A stretch of DNA of 64,000 bases from Methyloversatilis universalis (GTDB taxonomy: Bacteria; Pseudomonadota; Gammaproteobacteria; Methylococcales; Methylococcaceae), in contig DYIL01000001.1 of NCBI GenBank assembly GCA_020723665.1, positions 1 to 64,000 of the forward strand, in the 5' to 3' direction. The notes beneath the pieces are model-generated. The model made no database searches, was not told the DNA's origin, and was given only the letters and a program-made list of their open reading frames with translations. A program made the position numbers and the translations under genes. This document shows, piece by piece, positions 32,770-43,084 of the stretch (positions are counted from its first letter, which is position 1; every line of letters begins with the position of its first letter).

Positions 32770-35205
32770 ATGAACACCGCAACGACCATTGAGTCTGCTC
32801 CACACTTCTGGAGCGAAGAACCTTCGAAAATACCGGGCCGCCGAAGAATCCGCGCGCATATCGGCGGGCTGCACTGCTCGTTGTGCACCGGCACGATTGA
32901 AAGGGCGCTGGGCAGGCTGCCGGGCGTGGACAAAGTCGCGGTCAGCTTGACTCATGAACAGGCGCTTATCGAATACGACCCGAGCGTGGCACGTGCCGAG
33001 GACCTGCTGCAGACGCTCAAAGACATCGGCTACACCATCTCCGATCCGCGCAAGGTGCGTCCGTTTGAGGAAGAAGAGCGCGCACTGGTGCGCGAGCGTG
33101 GACGTTTCCTGACCGCACTGACCATGAGCATTGCCGCGATGGGGTTGGCCGGATACCCGGTCAGCAGCGCATGGTTCTGGCTATGCGTGTTTTCCATCGC
33201 GAGCCTCGTAGTATTCTCTTTCGTGGTCTTGCGTGCGTATGGTTTGGAGCGGGCGCTCACCGGATCGGCTCTTCTCGGCGCGATGGGCGCCACCGTCTAT
33301 GCTCTCCAGTTGCGCGGCGCGTTCGGCGCGGCCACGCCGTGGTTGGCCGGAGCGCTTACGGTAGCGATCATTTTCGGCGTCGGCGGACATATCATCAACA
33401 TGGCGGCCGCAGCGCTTCGGCGGGGAATCCTGAACCAGCATGTGCTGGTGGAGTTCGGAGCGTTCGCGGGGCTTATCGGCGGAGTGGTCGGCTTGGCCCT
33501 CCGATTCCCCTATTACCCCACGGCAGCGTTCTTTTCGGTCGGGGTCATGGTGCTCTCGTATCACATCTTCTCCGAGTGGCTGTCGCTCATCGTCAAGACC
33601 CGCAGCTCTCAGGCTGTTAAGAAGCTCCTGGACCTCGAGCCTGACGTGGCGCATGTCATCAAGGACGACAAAGAGCAAGAGATCCCGCTCGAACAGGTGC
33701 GCGTGGGCGACTTGGTGCGCATCCGCCCCGGCGAGCGAGTGCCGGTGGACGGCGAGGTGGAATCGGGGGAATCAGACGTGGACGAATCGCTCGTCACCGG
33801 TGAGCCAAGCCTCATCGAGAAACGCCCCGGAGACCAGACCATAAGCGGCTCGCTGAACGGTCACGGCACACTCCTCGTGCGGGTGAGGGTGGTGGGCGAA
33901 GAAAGTTTCCTGAGGCAAGTGATACGGAGCGTGGAGGATGCGCGGGCGCTGAAACCCGGCCTGTTGCACCTGGTAGACCGCGTGTTGCGCGTTTATACAC
34001 CACTCGTGCTGCTCACCGCGGCGGGCGCGACGCTGTTCTGGCTGCTTGCTCCACTGGTCGTCGGAGACTCACCCGATTTGCAGCGGGCGATGTTCGCCGG
34101 CCTGAGTGTGCTCGTTATGGGCTATCCGTGCGCCGTCGGGATCTCGGCGCCGCTGTCGATTGTGCGTGGGGCGGGCGAAGCGGCCGAGCGCGGCGTGTTG
34201 ATGCGTACCGGCGAGGCTTTTCAGGCCTTGCGGCGCGTGCAGCGCGTGGTTTTTGATAAAACCGGCACGCTCACCGAGGGACGCCCCGCGTTGCGGGAAA
34301 TCGTCCCGGTGGAAGGAACGGAAGAAGAACTGCTCACGCTCGCAGGAGCCGCCGAGGCCGGGTCAGAACACCCGCTCGCGCGCGCCGTGGTGGAAGAGGC
34401 GTTTAACCGCAGCATCGCTCTGCCCGAGGTGCAGGGATTCGAGGCCGTCGCGGGTAAAGGAGTCCGGGCGCGCCTCGGCAATAGGAGACTCGTGATCGGC
34501 AGCCCGTCTTTTCTCACAACCGAGGGAGTAAACCTCGCACCCCAGGAAGAACGCCTCAAGGAACTTGAAGCGCAGGGACTCACGGTGATCACTGTGGCAC
34601 GGGACGGCGAACTCCTTGGGCTGCTGGCGCTTGGCGACGCGTTGCGGCCTGACGCAGCCGAGACGGTGCGCCGTCTCCACGCGCTCGGCATCCGCACGAG
34701 CTTGATCACTGGTGATAACGAGCGGGCGGCACAACATTTCGCTCGTGCCGTCGGCATCGAAGATGTGCATGCGCGCGTGCTGCCAGCCGACAAGGCGGCG
34801 ATAATCCGCAAACTTCAAGAGAGCGCGCGCGTCGCCATGGTCGGCGACGGCATCAACGACGCGCCGGCCCTGATGCAAGCCGAGGTCGGCATTGCCTTTG
34901 GCAGCGGAGCCGATATCGCGATTGAATCCGCCGACGTGATCATCCTCAACAAGCGGGTCAGCGCCGTGCTCACGGCTTACGAGATCAGCCGCTACAGTTA
35001 TCGAAAGATGCTGCAAAACATAGTGCTCGCATTTACGTTCAACGGCATCGGGATCCCGGCGGCCGCGACAGGATTGGTCTATCCAATCTGGGGCATGGTC
35101 GCGATGGCGGCCAGCGTGACGTCGATCTTCATCAACTCCCTGTGGAGCCGCGGCACTTATTTTTTCCAGGCCATCAAGACGGTCGGGCAACTGTCACCGC
35201 ATTAA
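32770..35205 (+). CDS. P1B-type heavy-metal ATPase with YPC in place of CPC
   Basis: 811 residues. One HMA domain (GGLHCSLCTGTIERAL, Cys36/Cys39) is followed by eight membrane segments. The actuator domain has DVDESLVTGEP, the phosphorylation site is DKTGTLTEG (Asp496), the nucleotide domain has AGSEHPLARAV, and the hinge is MVGDGINDAPAL. The membrane metal motif is Tyr452-Pro-Cys-Ala, not CPC, SPC or TPC, so one thiol ligand is replaced by tyrosine. The last helices are NGIGIPAAATGLVYPIWGMV and VTSIFINSLW. Substrate unknown; its position in a MerR-controlled cluster next to mer genes suggests a soft metal. ATG follows AGAGAGGTGTCATT. An HMA chaperone gene follows. Confidence 0.85.
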   Translation: MNTATTIESAPHFWSEEPSKIPGRRRIRAHIGGLHCSLCTGTIERALGRLPGVDKVAVSLTHEQALIEYDPSVARAEDLLQTLKDIGYTISDPRKVRPFEEEERALVRERGRFLTALTMSIAAMGLAGYPVSSAWFWLCVFSIASLVVFSFVVLRAYGLERALTGSALLGAMGATVYALQLRGAFGAATPWLAGALTVAIIFGVGGHIINMAAAALRRGILNQHVLVEFGAFAGLIGGVVGLALRFPYYPTAAFFSVGVMVLSYHIFSEWLSLIVKTRSSQAVKKLLDLEPDVAHVIKDDKEQEIPLEQVRVGDLVRIRPGERVPVDGEVESGESDVDESLVTGEPSLIEKRPGDQTISGSLNGHGTLLVRVRVVGEESFLRQVIRSVEDARALKPGLLHLVDRVLRVYTPLVLLTAAGATLFWLLAPLVVGDSPDLQRAMFAGLSVLVMGYPCAVGISAPLSIVRGAGEAAERGVLMRTGEAFQALRRVQRVVFDKTGTLTEGRPALREIVPVEGTEEELLTLAGAAEAGSEHPLARAVVEEAFNRSIALPEVQGFEAVAGKGVRARLGNRRLVIGSPSFLTTEGVNLAPQEERLKELEAQGLTVITVARDGELLGLLALGDALRPDAAETVRRLHALGIRTSLITGDNERAAQHFARAVGIEDVHARVLPADKAAIIRKLQESARVAMVGDGINDAPALMQAEVGIAFGSGADIAIESADVIILNKRVSAVLTAYEISRYSYRKMLQNIVLAFTFNGIGIPAAATGLVYPIWGMVAMAASVTSIFINSLWSRGTYFFQAIKTVGQLSPH

Positions 35206-35220
35206 TGGGAGATATTACCC

Positions 35221-35448
35221 ATGCTCAAGTCCATCACCTTTGAAGTCGTTGGTGATAATCGCCTCGTCTGTGAGGGATGCGAGCAGCGCGTCGAGCGCCT
35301 GCTCAAAGCTCTTCAGGGGGTGGGGCAGGTTCGCGCGCAGGTGCGCAACCAACGCATTGAAGTACTCTTTGACACGGCGGTTCTGGAAGCCGCTGCAATC
35401 ACGGAACGTATAAGTAAGGCCGGCTATCAGACCAAAGTCGTCAGTTGA
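35221..35448 (+). CDS. HMA-domain metallochaperone (75 aa)
   Basis: The protein starts MLKSITFEVVGDNRLVCEGC and has the CEGC metal motif and a typical beta-alpha-beta-beta-alpha-beta length, ending AGYQTKVVS. It lies 15 bases after the YPC ATPase and is probably its cytosolic metal donor. The family motif is normally GMxCxxC; here the stretch before it is DNRLVCEGC, a slightly different loop. GGGAGATATTACCC precedes the ATG. Confidence 0.75.
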   Translation: MLKSITFEVVGDNRLVCEGCEQRVERLLKALQGVGQVRAQVRNQRIEVLFDTAVLEAAAITERISKAGYQTKVVS

Positions 35449-35449
35449 A

Positions 35450-35551
35450 CTTCCGAAGCATGTCTATGTACGTTTCGAGCCGGACAAAGTGCACGAAGAG
35501 CAACTCAAGCAGGCCATCCAGAAGGCAGGATACACCATGCTGGAGACATAG
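35450..35551 (+). pseudogene. C-terminal half of a second HMA domain
   Basis: Directly after the previous stop, a frame encodes LPKHVYVRFEPDKVHEEQLK followed by QAIQKAGYTMLET and a TAG. This is the second half of an HMA fold without its CxxC. It suggests that a tandem chaperone gene was truncated. Confidence 0.55.
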
Positions 35552-35696
35552 GAGGGACGGCTCTACGGGCACAGCCGTTTACTCTGAACAAGTCGGGGCT
35601 GACCAACCGTGAGAGCTCCGCTCACCCTGTTTGCCCGACGGCAAGGCCCAGGCCGTCGGCCACGGTCCCTGGATTCCCATGTCGAATGGAGGCACC

Positions 35697-36045
35697 ATGC
35701 AAGCTGACACTACCCCGCAAGAGGTGCTTAACAGATACCTGACATTGTCCCGGTCGGGTGTTGAAAGCGATTTCCTGGAGTGCTACCGGGAGGACTCCTT
35801 CCTGATCATGCCCAGCGGGGTGCGCCGTGGGCTGGATGGGATCCGCGCCTGCTATCGCCAATTGAATCAGGAATTGCCAAACGCTCACTACACCTACAAA
35901 GCCGTCATCGTAGCAGGACGTCGGTTTCCTTGAATGGTCGGCGGATTCCGACACCCACAGCGTCACGGACGGCGCGGACTCTTAGGTCATCCAAAATGGA
36001 TATATCCGAGCGCAGACCATTCACTACACGCTCATTCCAAAGCGA
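35697..36045 (+). pseudogene. SnoaL/NTF2-like protein gene, frameshifted and with a stop
   Basis: From ATG 35697 (GGAGGCACC before it) the frame reads TTPQEVLNRYLTLSRSGVES and DFLECYREDSFLIMPSGVRR, then HYTYKAVIVAG. It shifts frame near 35920. The homology continues as VGFLEWSADSDTHSVTDGAD, a TAG, then VIQNGYIRAQTIHYTLIP. Both a one-base change and a nonsense codon interrupt what would be a normal 120-residue SnoaL-like (NTF2 fold) protein. Confidence 0.65.
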
Positions 36046-36092
36046 GCGAACACCAAAACCGCGCGCCGTGCGAAATGAAGTTGAGATGGCGC

Positions 36093-36123
36093 TTGACCTT
36101 GGTGTTTGCTCTACAGTTTACGC
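36093..36123 (+). promoter_or_regulatory. MerR-type promoter (19-bp spacer), probably autoregulated
   Basis: -35 TTGACC (36093-36098), 19-base spacer, -10 TTACGC (36118-36123), 28 bases before the merR-family gene at 36151. The start, GCTTGACCTTGGTG, is the same as in the promoter at 32550. The regulator encoded here probably acts on both. Confidence 0.65.
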
Positions 36124-36150
36124 TGAATGCCTTATAGGGAGGTATTTGTC

Positions 36151-36567
36151 ATGTACACCATCGGCAAGCTGTCATTGCTGGCTGGAGTAAGCACCGACAC
36201 GCTGCGCTACTACGAAAAGGAAGGTTTGATCACGCCGGCATCGAAAACGGCTGCCGGCTACCGCCTCTACGACGATGGAGCCGCGCGCCGTATCCGCTTC
36301 GTCAAGCATGCCCAGCACTGTGGCTTCACGCTGGCGGAGATTCAGGAACTCCTGAAGCTCAAGGCAACGGATCGCGCCTGCTGCCAGGATGTGCGCCGGC
36401 TGGCGATCGAGAAAAAGCTGCGGATCGCACACAAGCTCAGGGCCTTGCAGGCCATGTCGCGCGCCCTCGACGACTTGATCGAGCGCTGTAAGGACAGCGA
36501 AAAGCCGCTCGACGACTGCCCCATCCTGCGTGCGCTCGAGAACACCCTGCAGGAGGTGTCCCGATGA
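36151..36567 (+). CDS. MerR-family metal sensor (ZntR/CadR-like)
   Basis: 138 residues. The N-terminal winged helix is [20 protein letters not shown] and [40 protein letters not shown] leads to the dimer helix. The sensor residues are [10 protein letters not shown] (two adjacent Cys), [16 protein letters not shown] and a late Cys. This pattern is closer to ZntR/CadR/PbrR than to Hg-type MerR, so a divalent or soft metal is expected. ATG has AGGGAGGTATTTGTC upstream. It overlaps the next gene (ATGA). Its promoter resembles that of the YPC ATPase, its likely target. Confidence 0.85.
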   Translation: MYTIGKLSLLAGVSTDTLRYYEKEGLITPASKTAAGYRLYDDGAARRIRFVKHAQHCGFTLAEIQELLKLKATDRACCQDVRRLAIEKKLRIAHKLRALQAMSRALDDLIERCKDSEKPLDDCPILRALENTLQEVSR

Positions 36568-36830
36568 GCGTACAAATCGAGGTTATCGCCGCGCCGGGGT
36601 GCCAGAAGTGCGCCAGCGTACAGGCGGAGCTGCGCGCGGCCGCCGCGTCCGTACTGGGCGAGGACAACCTGATCTGGCGCGAGGTCAACGTGCTCGACGA
36701 ACTCGACTACGCGGTGGCGCTCAGGGTGCTGACCCTGCCGGCCATCGCCGTGAACGGCGAACTGCGGTTTGCCTCTCTGCCGACTCCCGAGCAATTCCGG
36801 GCCATGCTGGCCCGCCTGGAGCGACGCTGA
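36564..36830 (+). CDS. Thioredoxin-like protein with CQKC motif
   Basis: 88 residues of a minimal thioredoxin fold: [20 protein letters not shown] contains the CQKC site, and [20 protein letters not shown] contains the cis-Pro. It overlaps merR and the ccdA-like gene on either side by ATGA junctions, so regulator, thiol protein and membrane electron carrier are made together. In mercury and related operons this pairing supplies reducing power to periplasmic or cytosolic thiols (inference). There is no signal peptide. Confidence 0.75.
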   Translation: MSVQIEVIAAPGCQKCASVQAELRAAAASVLGEDNLIWREVNVLDELDYAVALRVLTLPAIAVNGELRFASLPTPEQFRAMLARLERR

Positions 36831-37525
36831 TGGACGCCGAGGCGCTGCGGCTAGCGGTGGCGCACGCCGGGTTCGGCGCCCTGTGGGTCGGGCTCGTGAC
36901 GGGCTTCGTGTTCAGTTTCAATCCGGTCGCGCTGGCCGCCATCCCCGTTTCGCTTGCCTACGTAATGAAATCACGCACGCCCCGCCAGGCGGTGGTGCTC
37001 GGCGGCCTTTTCGTCTTGGGCGTGCTTCTTACCCATGCAGCGCTGGGTTTGGCGGCCGGTTTGGGAGGTAGCTGGGTTCAACACCTGCTTGGCCGCACAT
37101 GGGGGCTGATCCTCGGCCCCTTGCTGATTGCCCTCGGCCTGATCTGGGCGGGGTGGCTGCCGCTTTCGCTGCCGGCATGGGGGCTGCGCGCCAAGCCCGT
37201 GGCCGGAGCCTGGGGCGCCTTTGTGCTCGGAGCGGCGTTCTCGGTGGCGATCTGCCCATTCTGTACGCCGGCGCTGGTCGTGCTGCTCGGCGTGGCGGCG
37301 GGCATCGGCTCTCCCCTGTTCGGGACGATTCTGCTGCTGGCGTTTGCCCTAGGACGGGCAATTCCAATCCTCCTCGGCGCGGTTGCCGTAGGCTGGCTGG
37401 AAAATCTTTCGGCGTTGGGCAGGTTCCAGAAGGCCTTTGAACTCATCGGCGGAATTCTGCTGATCCTGTCCGGCCTATATATGCTCAATGCTTATTTCGT
37501 CGTCGTACCCAGTCTGGCGGCGTGA
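36830..37525 (+). CDS. CcdA/DsbD-like membrane thiol-disulfide carrier
   Basis: 231 residues with six membrane segments. The first half has TGFVFSFNPVALAAIPVSLA, where the usual FxPCxLP motif reads FNPVALAA. So one of the two redox cysteines is absent, while the second half retains AICPFCTPALVVLLGVAAG. It is a shortened CcdA of the type found in mer and thioredoxin operons. With one site altered, it might act in metal transport rather than electron transfer (inference). It starts by ATGA overlap with the thioredoxin-like gene. The 240 bases after it, up to the merA stop, contain no clear gene. Confidence 0.8.
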   Translation: MDAEALRLAVAHAGFGALWVGLVTGFVFSFNPVALAAIPVSLAYVMKSRTPRQAVVLGGLFVLGVLLTHAALGLAAGLGGSWVQHLLGRTWGLILGPLLIALGLIWAGWLPLSLPAWGLRAKPVAGAWGAFVLGAAFSVAICPFCTPALVVLLGVAAGIGSPLFGTILLLAFALGRAIPILLGAVAVGWLENLSALGRFQKAFELIGGILLILSGLYMLNAYFVVVPSLAA

Positions 37526-37767
37526 ACAAGCCAGGCCGACTAGCTGATCGGAAGATCCGCTCAGCGGCGCTGCCAACTGTCCGGTTGAGCTATATGAGGC
37601 GCTGATCGCGCCGTTGTCCGATCATCACCGGCTTCCCTTGATGGTCTGCTGAAACTGCATGAAGGCTCCAAGGGCAATGGCCTCATCTGGCTACGCCCAC
37701 CGCCCGGTCCGCCGTCCAGCGATAGACCTCGGAGAGCAGGATCAAGAACAGCGTTCTAGCCCGACGC

Positions 37768-39432
37768 CTAGGTCGCACAGCAGGAGAGTTGTGTCACGTC
37801 CTTCGAGAAGGTCAGCGCTGCCAGTTTGATCCCCTCCGCCATCGTCAAGTAGGGGTGTAAGGTGCCGATCACGTCTTTCGTCGTCAGCTTGAAGCGGATC
37901 GCGAGCGTCGCCTCCTGGATGACCTCGCCGGCTTCGGCGGCGAGCACGTGCGCGCCGAGCAGGCGCAAGGTGGAACGCTCACGGACCAGCTTGATGAGCC
38001 CGTTGGGATTGCGCGAGGCTTGCGCCCGCGGCACCTGCGAAACGGGCAGGAGGGCCGTTTCTACCTCTAAGCCCTCCGCCTTCGCCTGGGCCTCGGTGAG
38101 TCCCACGCTGGCGAGTTGCGGATCGGTGAAGGTTACCCGCGGCAGCGCGGAAAGGTCGTATACCCGGCCCGCTCCGGTGAGCGCATTCTCCGCCGCGAGC
38201 TGCCCGGCATAGGCGGCGACATAGACGAACATCGGATCGCCGATGCAATCGCCCGCCGCGTAGACGTCGGGGTTTTTCGTCTGCAAGTGCCGATCGACGA
38301 GGATCTCGCCCTTGGTGCCGAGGGCGATACCCGCTTCCTCCAAGCCAAAGCCTTCCGTATGGGCGCGCCGGCCGGTGGCGACGAGCAGCTGTTCGGCCTC
38401 AAGCGTTTGCTTGGCGCCGTTCAGGTCCACCGCCATCCGATACACCGCCTCGGTGCGATCGACCCGCTCGATCTTCGTGCCGGTCAGCACCCTCACCCGT
38501 TCGGCCGTCAAATACCCGGCCAGCGCGTCGCTGATTTCCGGTTCCTCGGCGGCGGCGATGTGGGGGAAGGTCTCCACCAGGGTGACGCGCACCCCGAAAC
38601 GGGCGAAGAGTTGCCCGAGTTCCAGCCCGATCGCCCCGCCGCCGATGACGATGAGGGTTTGCGGCAGGGCCGGCAGACTGAGCGCGTCGGTGGAGTCGAG
38701 GTAGCCCGCTTCGGCCAGCCCAGGGATCGGCGGCGCCCACGGCCGCGAGCCGGTCGCGATCAGGATTTTCCCGGGCGTGTAAGCCTGGCCGTCGATGAAC
38801 ACGCTACGGCCGCCGGTCAGCCGGGCGTGGCCCCGGAGCAGGGTGATAGTGGGGTAACTGTCGAGCAGTTTGATGTACTTTTCCTCGCGCAGCTGCGCCA
38901 CCAACTCGTCCTTTTGCTCGACAACCCGCCGCCAATCGGAGGGCGGCGGGCAGGCCGTCATGCCTTCGAAGTGGGAGTAGGCGGCGTGGTAGCAGATCTC
39001 CGCCGCCTTGATCAGCGTCTTCGAGGGTACGCAGCCGATGTTGACGCAGGTACCGCCGATGGTGCCTTCCTCGACGATGGCGACGCGGGTGCCCAGCTCT
39101 GCGGCCTTGATCGCCGCGGCGAAGGCGGCCGAACCCCCGCCGAGGGTCATCAGATCGAAATCGGCGCCCTCCGACCGAGGCGCCTGCTTTCCGCTTTCGA
39201 GCGGCCGTTGGGCCTGAACCACAGCGCGGTAGCCGGCTTTCGCCACCGCTTCCGCCAAGGCCTCCTCCGTGACAGTGCCAGCCGCCACGACCGCCGCCGT
39301 CCCTTCGCGCCAATCACCCACTTCGGCGCTTTCCACACCCGGAACAGCCTTGAGCGCCTGGGCGACATGCCGCGCGCAGCCGTCACAAGTCATCCCTTCG
39401 ACGCGCAAAATAAAATGAAGTCGGTCTGTCAT
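37768..39432 (-). CDS. merA: Mercuric reductase with N-terminal HMA domain (second copy)
   Basis: 554 residues. It reduces Hg(II) to Hg(0) with NADPH and FAD. The HMA domain has GMTCDGC (Cys16/Cys19). The FAD-binding part is DFDLMTLGGGSAAFAAAIKA, the redox pair GGTCVNIGCVPSK (Cys129/Cys134), the NADPH loop IVIGGGAIGLELGQLFARFG, and YAAGDCIGDPMFVYVAAYAG. The C-terminal Hg-binding pair is SCCAT. ATG 39432 follows GGAGGATAGTCAC. It is the last gene of the merT-merP-merA-orf-merA operon. It differs clearly in sequence from the first merA, so the pair is not a recent duplication. Confidence 0.92.
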   Translation of the reverse strand: MTDRLHFILRVEGMTCDGCARHVAQALKAVPGVESAEVGDWREGTAAVVAAGTVTEEALAEAVAKAGYRAVVQAQRPLESGKQAPRSEGADFDLMTLGGGSAAFAAAIKAAELGTRVAIVEEGTIGGTCVNIGCVPSKTLIKAAEICYHAAYSHFEGMTACPPPSDWRRVVEQKDELVAQLREEKYIKLLDSYPTITLLRGHARLTGGRSVFIDGQAYTPGKILIATGSRPWAPPIPGLAEAGYLDSTDALSLPALPQTLIVIGGGAIGLELGQLFARFGVRVTLVETFPHIAAAEEPEISDALAGYLTAERVRVLTGTKIERVDRTEAVYRMAVDLNGAKQTLEAEQLLVATGRRAHTEGFGLEEAGIALGTKGEILVDRHLQTKNPDVYAAGDCIGDPMFVYVAAYAGQLAAENALTGAGRVYDLSALPRVTFTDPQLASVGLTEAQAKAEGLEVETALLPVSQVPRAQASRNPNGLIKLVRERSTLRLLGAHVLAAEAGEVIQEATLAIRFKLTTKDVIGTLHPYLTMAEGIKLAALTFSKDVTQLSCCAT

Positions 39433-39455
39433 GTGACTATCCTCCGTATTGCTTT

Positions 39456-39905
39456 TCATTTGCCATCGTTTTGCACCTCTTTTCGATCCACTTGATTATC
39501 GGTACCGCAGGCCAAGGTCTCGTTTGACCCCCAACCGGCGAATTTGCCCCACACGTGCTCGGACACCCACCACAAAACGGCGCCGCCGCCCCCCGCGGTG
39601 AGGCCGATCCAGGTCCAGCCCTGCGGGCCGAGCCGGACGATCTCGTAGCCGTGGAGGAGCGACAGCAAAGCCATGAGGAGAAAAAACGGCCCGGTGAAGT
39701 GACAGTGCATCCGCCGACATCGGGCGGCGTTGGCGAGGCAGGCGATACCCATCCACACCAGAGCGGCCGGCCAAAGGATCGCCTTCGCCGACGAATCGAG
39801 AAACATCGCCGCGACCAGCCCGAGGCCCGGCAATCCCCAGCCCAGCGCGAAAGCGCCGGGCGTTCCGACCCAATCCTTGCGTTCTGAGAAACAGGCCTTT
39901 TCCAT
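39456..39905 (-). CDS. Four-helix membrane protein between the two merA genes
   Basis: 149 residues. Membrane segments are GWGLPGLGLVAAMFLDSS, ILWPAALVWMGIACLANAAR, CHFTGPFFLLMALLSLLHGY and WTWIGLTAGGGGAVLWWVSE. A conserved-looking CRRMHCHFTGPF at the second and third segments offers Cys/His ligands. The C-terminal tail has one Cys. It lies in the middle of the mer operon, so a role in Hg(II) uptake or handling alongside MerT is plausible. I do not recognise a named mer protein. ATG 39905 is preferred; a GTG three codons earlier overlaps the previous stop. Confidence 0.65.
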   Translation of the reverse strand: MEKACFSERKDWVGTPGAFALGWGLPGLGLVAAMFLDSSAKAILWPAALVWMGIACLANAARCRRMHCHFTGPFFLLMALLSLLHGYEIVRLGPQGWTWIGLTAGGGGAVLWWVSEHVWGKFAGWGSNETLACGTDNQVDRKEVQNDGK

Positions 39906-39910
39906 GGCCT

Positions 39911-41884
<1,974 letters not shown>

Positions 41885-42280
41885 CTAATAAAACAAGGGA
41901 GCCAGGGATGGAAAGCCCAGCGACAACAGAACGAGCGCCGTGACGACCCAGAACACCGCCTTGTAGGTGTTTTGAGTTTTCGGCGCCGCGCATATCGTGC
42001 CAGGCTCGCAGCTTGGGGCGGGCGCCAGGAAAATCTTGCGATACGCGAACACGAGTGCCGCGACCGCAACGATGAGGAACATCGGCCGCAGGGGTTCCAG
42101 CAAGGTCAAGTTGCTGGCCCAGGCGCCGCCGAGCCCGAGGCCCACCAGCACCAGCGGGCCGAGGCAGCAGACGGACGCCAACACCCCGGCGATACCGCCG
42201 GCCAGCAATGTTTTTGCTTCGATCGGGCGGAGCGTGCCCTCCGTGGGCTGCTCGCATTTGTCGGATTTATCTTCGTTCAT
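41885..42280 (-). CDS. merT: Mercuric transport protein MerT
   Basis: 131 residues with three membrane segments. The first helix carries the vicinal pair in ASVCCLGPLVLVGLGLGGAW (Cys38/Cys39). The cytosolic loop has a second pair in SCEPGTICAAP (Cys91/Cys97), as in MerT. The hydrophilic N-terminal tail with one Cys (SDKCEQPTEG) is longer than in Tn501. ATG 42280 follows GAAGGTG; a GTG three codons upstream is possible. It is the first gene of the operon after the MerR-type promoter at 42316. Confidence 0.9.
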   Translation of the reverse strand: MNEDKSDKCEQPTEGTLRPIEAKTLLAGGIAGVLASVCCLGPLVLVGLGLGGAWASNLTLLEPLRPMFLIVAVAALVFAYRKIFLAPAPSCEPGTICAAPKTQNTYKAVFWVVTALVLLSLGFPSLAPLFY

Positions 42281-42315
42281 GGCTGTCACCTTCAGGGGAA
42301 ATAGGAATGAGGATC

Positions 42316-42346
42316 AGCTTAAGTGCGTAGTTGAGTCCGGAGTCAA
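42316..42346 (-). promoter_or_regulatory. mer promoter, MerR-type, for merT-merP-merA operon
   Basis: On the minus strand: -35 TTGACT, 19-base spacer with CCGGA and TACG half sites, -10 TAAGCT. It lies 36 bases upstream of the merT ATG. The operator is nearly the same as that at 43043. Confidence 0.8.
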
Positions 42347-42417
42347 GAGGGTGATTGAACAACCGACGGCCAGCGGCCGACTGCCCAAAGGACAGGCGGT
42401 TCACCTGACGGTTCCTC

Positions 42418-42585
42418 TCAAGGCCGCTGTCCCTTTTGGCTATCTGTGCCGGATTCTTTCGGGTTTTCATCAGGATCCTTTTTCTTGATGTTTTCCTCCG
42501 AGCCCATCAGGACGACGAAATAGCCGAACACCAGCATGAAAACGACCAGCGAAAGATAGGCCAGCTCTTTTAGGCCGAACTCCAT
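42418..42585 (-). CDS. Single-pass small membrane protein (55 aa)
   Basis: The protein reads MEFGLKELAYLSLVVFMLVF and on through one membrane segment to a highly charged tail (ENIKKKDPDENPKESG). The ATG at 42585 has GGAGGTGCGTC in front. It lies downstream of the HvfA-like peptide gene and upstream of the mer operon on the same strand, probably co-transcribed from the promoter at 43043. Function unknown; a tiny membrane partner of the peptide or of MerT is possible. Confidence 0.6.
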   Translation of the reverse strand: MEFGLKELAYLSLVVFMLVFGYFVVLMGSEENIKKKDPDENPKESGTDSQKGQRP

Positions 42586-42655
42586 GACGCACCTCCACAA
42601 GGCGATGAGTTGCAGCAAGGCACGGTACGAGCCCGGCCTGATCCTAGATGGAGCA

Positions 42656-42952
42656 TCAAGGCGCCTTGGGCGGCTGCGCCGGTTTGCCGTCCATCTTCAT
42701 GCCGGCACCGCATTTGCCTTCCATGGTTTTCTGCGGGGCAGTCTTGTCGTCTTGGGGCTTCGCCGTTTCGGCGCTGCGCTTCTGGGCGCCACAGGCCATT
42801 TCCTTCTTTTCCTTGGCGGTTTCCGCCTCGGCGACGAGGGTGTAACCCGTTGCGAGGTCCTTGAGCGCAAAAGGGTTTTCAGCCGCGTTCACTGCCCCGG
42901 CTGAGAGCGAGCCGACCAAGGTGGTTCCGATCAAGGTTACGATTTTCTTCAT
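42656..42952 (-). CDS. Orphan HvfA/bufferin-like Cys-rich exported peptide
   Basis: 98 residues. The signal peptide ends NAAEN. The mature N-terminus NPFALKDLATGYTLVAEAET matches the HvfA/low-complexity precursor pattern (NPF, then SGYxxA). The C-terminal low-complexity part has MACGAQKR and EGKCGAGMKMDGK, an EGKCG motif of the kind modified by MNIO enzymes. There are two cysteines rather than many repeats. No MNIO (DUF692) or DUF2063 gene is adjacent; the only pair in the window is at 8198-9873. It is driven by a mer-type promoter beside the Hg-type merR. A mercury-induced periplasmic metallophore is a tempting inference. Confidence 0.65.
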   Translation of the reverse strand: MKKIVTLIGTTLVGSLSAGAVNAAENPFALKDLATGYTLVAEAETAKEKKEMACGAQKRSAETAKPQDDKTAPQKTMEGKCGAGMKMDGKPAQPPKAP

Positions 42953-43042
42953 GGCGAGTTCCTCATGGATAGATGAAAAGGTGCGACCGTGTTTTCTTCC
43001 CGATCACAGGATTTCGCCTATGAGGAAAGAAGGTACAGTGAT

Positions 43043-43073
43043 ACGCTAAGTGCGTAGTTAAATACGGAGTCAA
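43043..43073 (-). promoter_or_regulatory. MerR-type promoter for the orphan peptide gene, divergent from merR
   Basis: On the minus strand: -35 TTGACT, 19-base spacer containing CCGTATTTAACTACG, -10 TAGCGT. The operator is CCGTA / TACG around five bases, very close to the classical mer operator. It lies between the peptide gene and merR and probably also controls merR. Confidence 0.8.
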
Positions 43074-43084
43074 GAGGTTTAACG

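Noticed and set aside
37526-37767. Possible small gene after the ccdA-like gene
   Set aside because: Short frames on both strands lack ribosome sites and known motifs; nothing could be supported.
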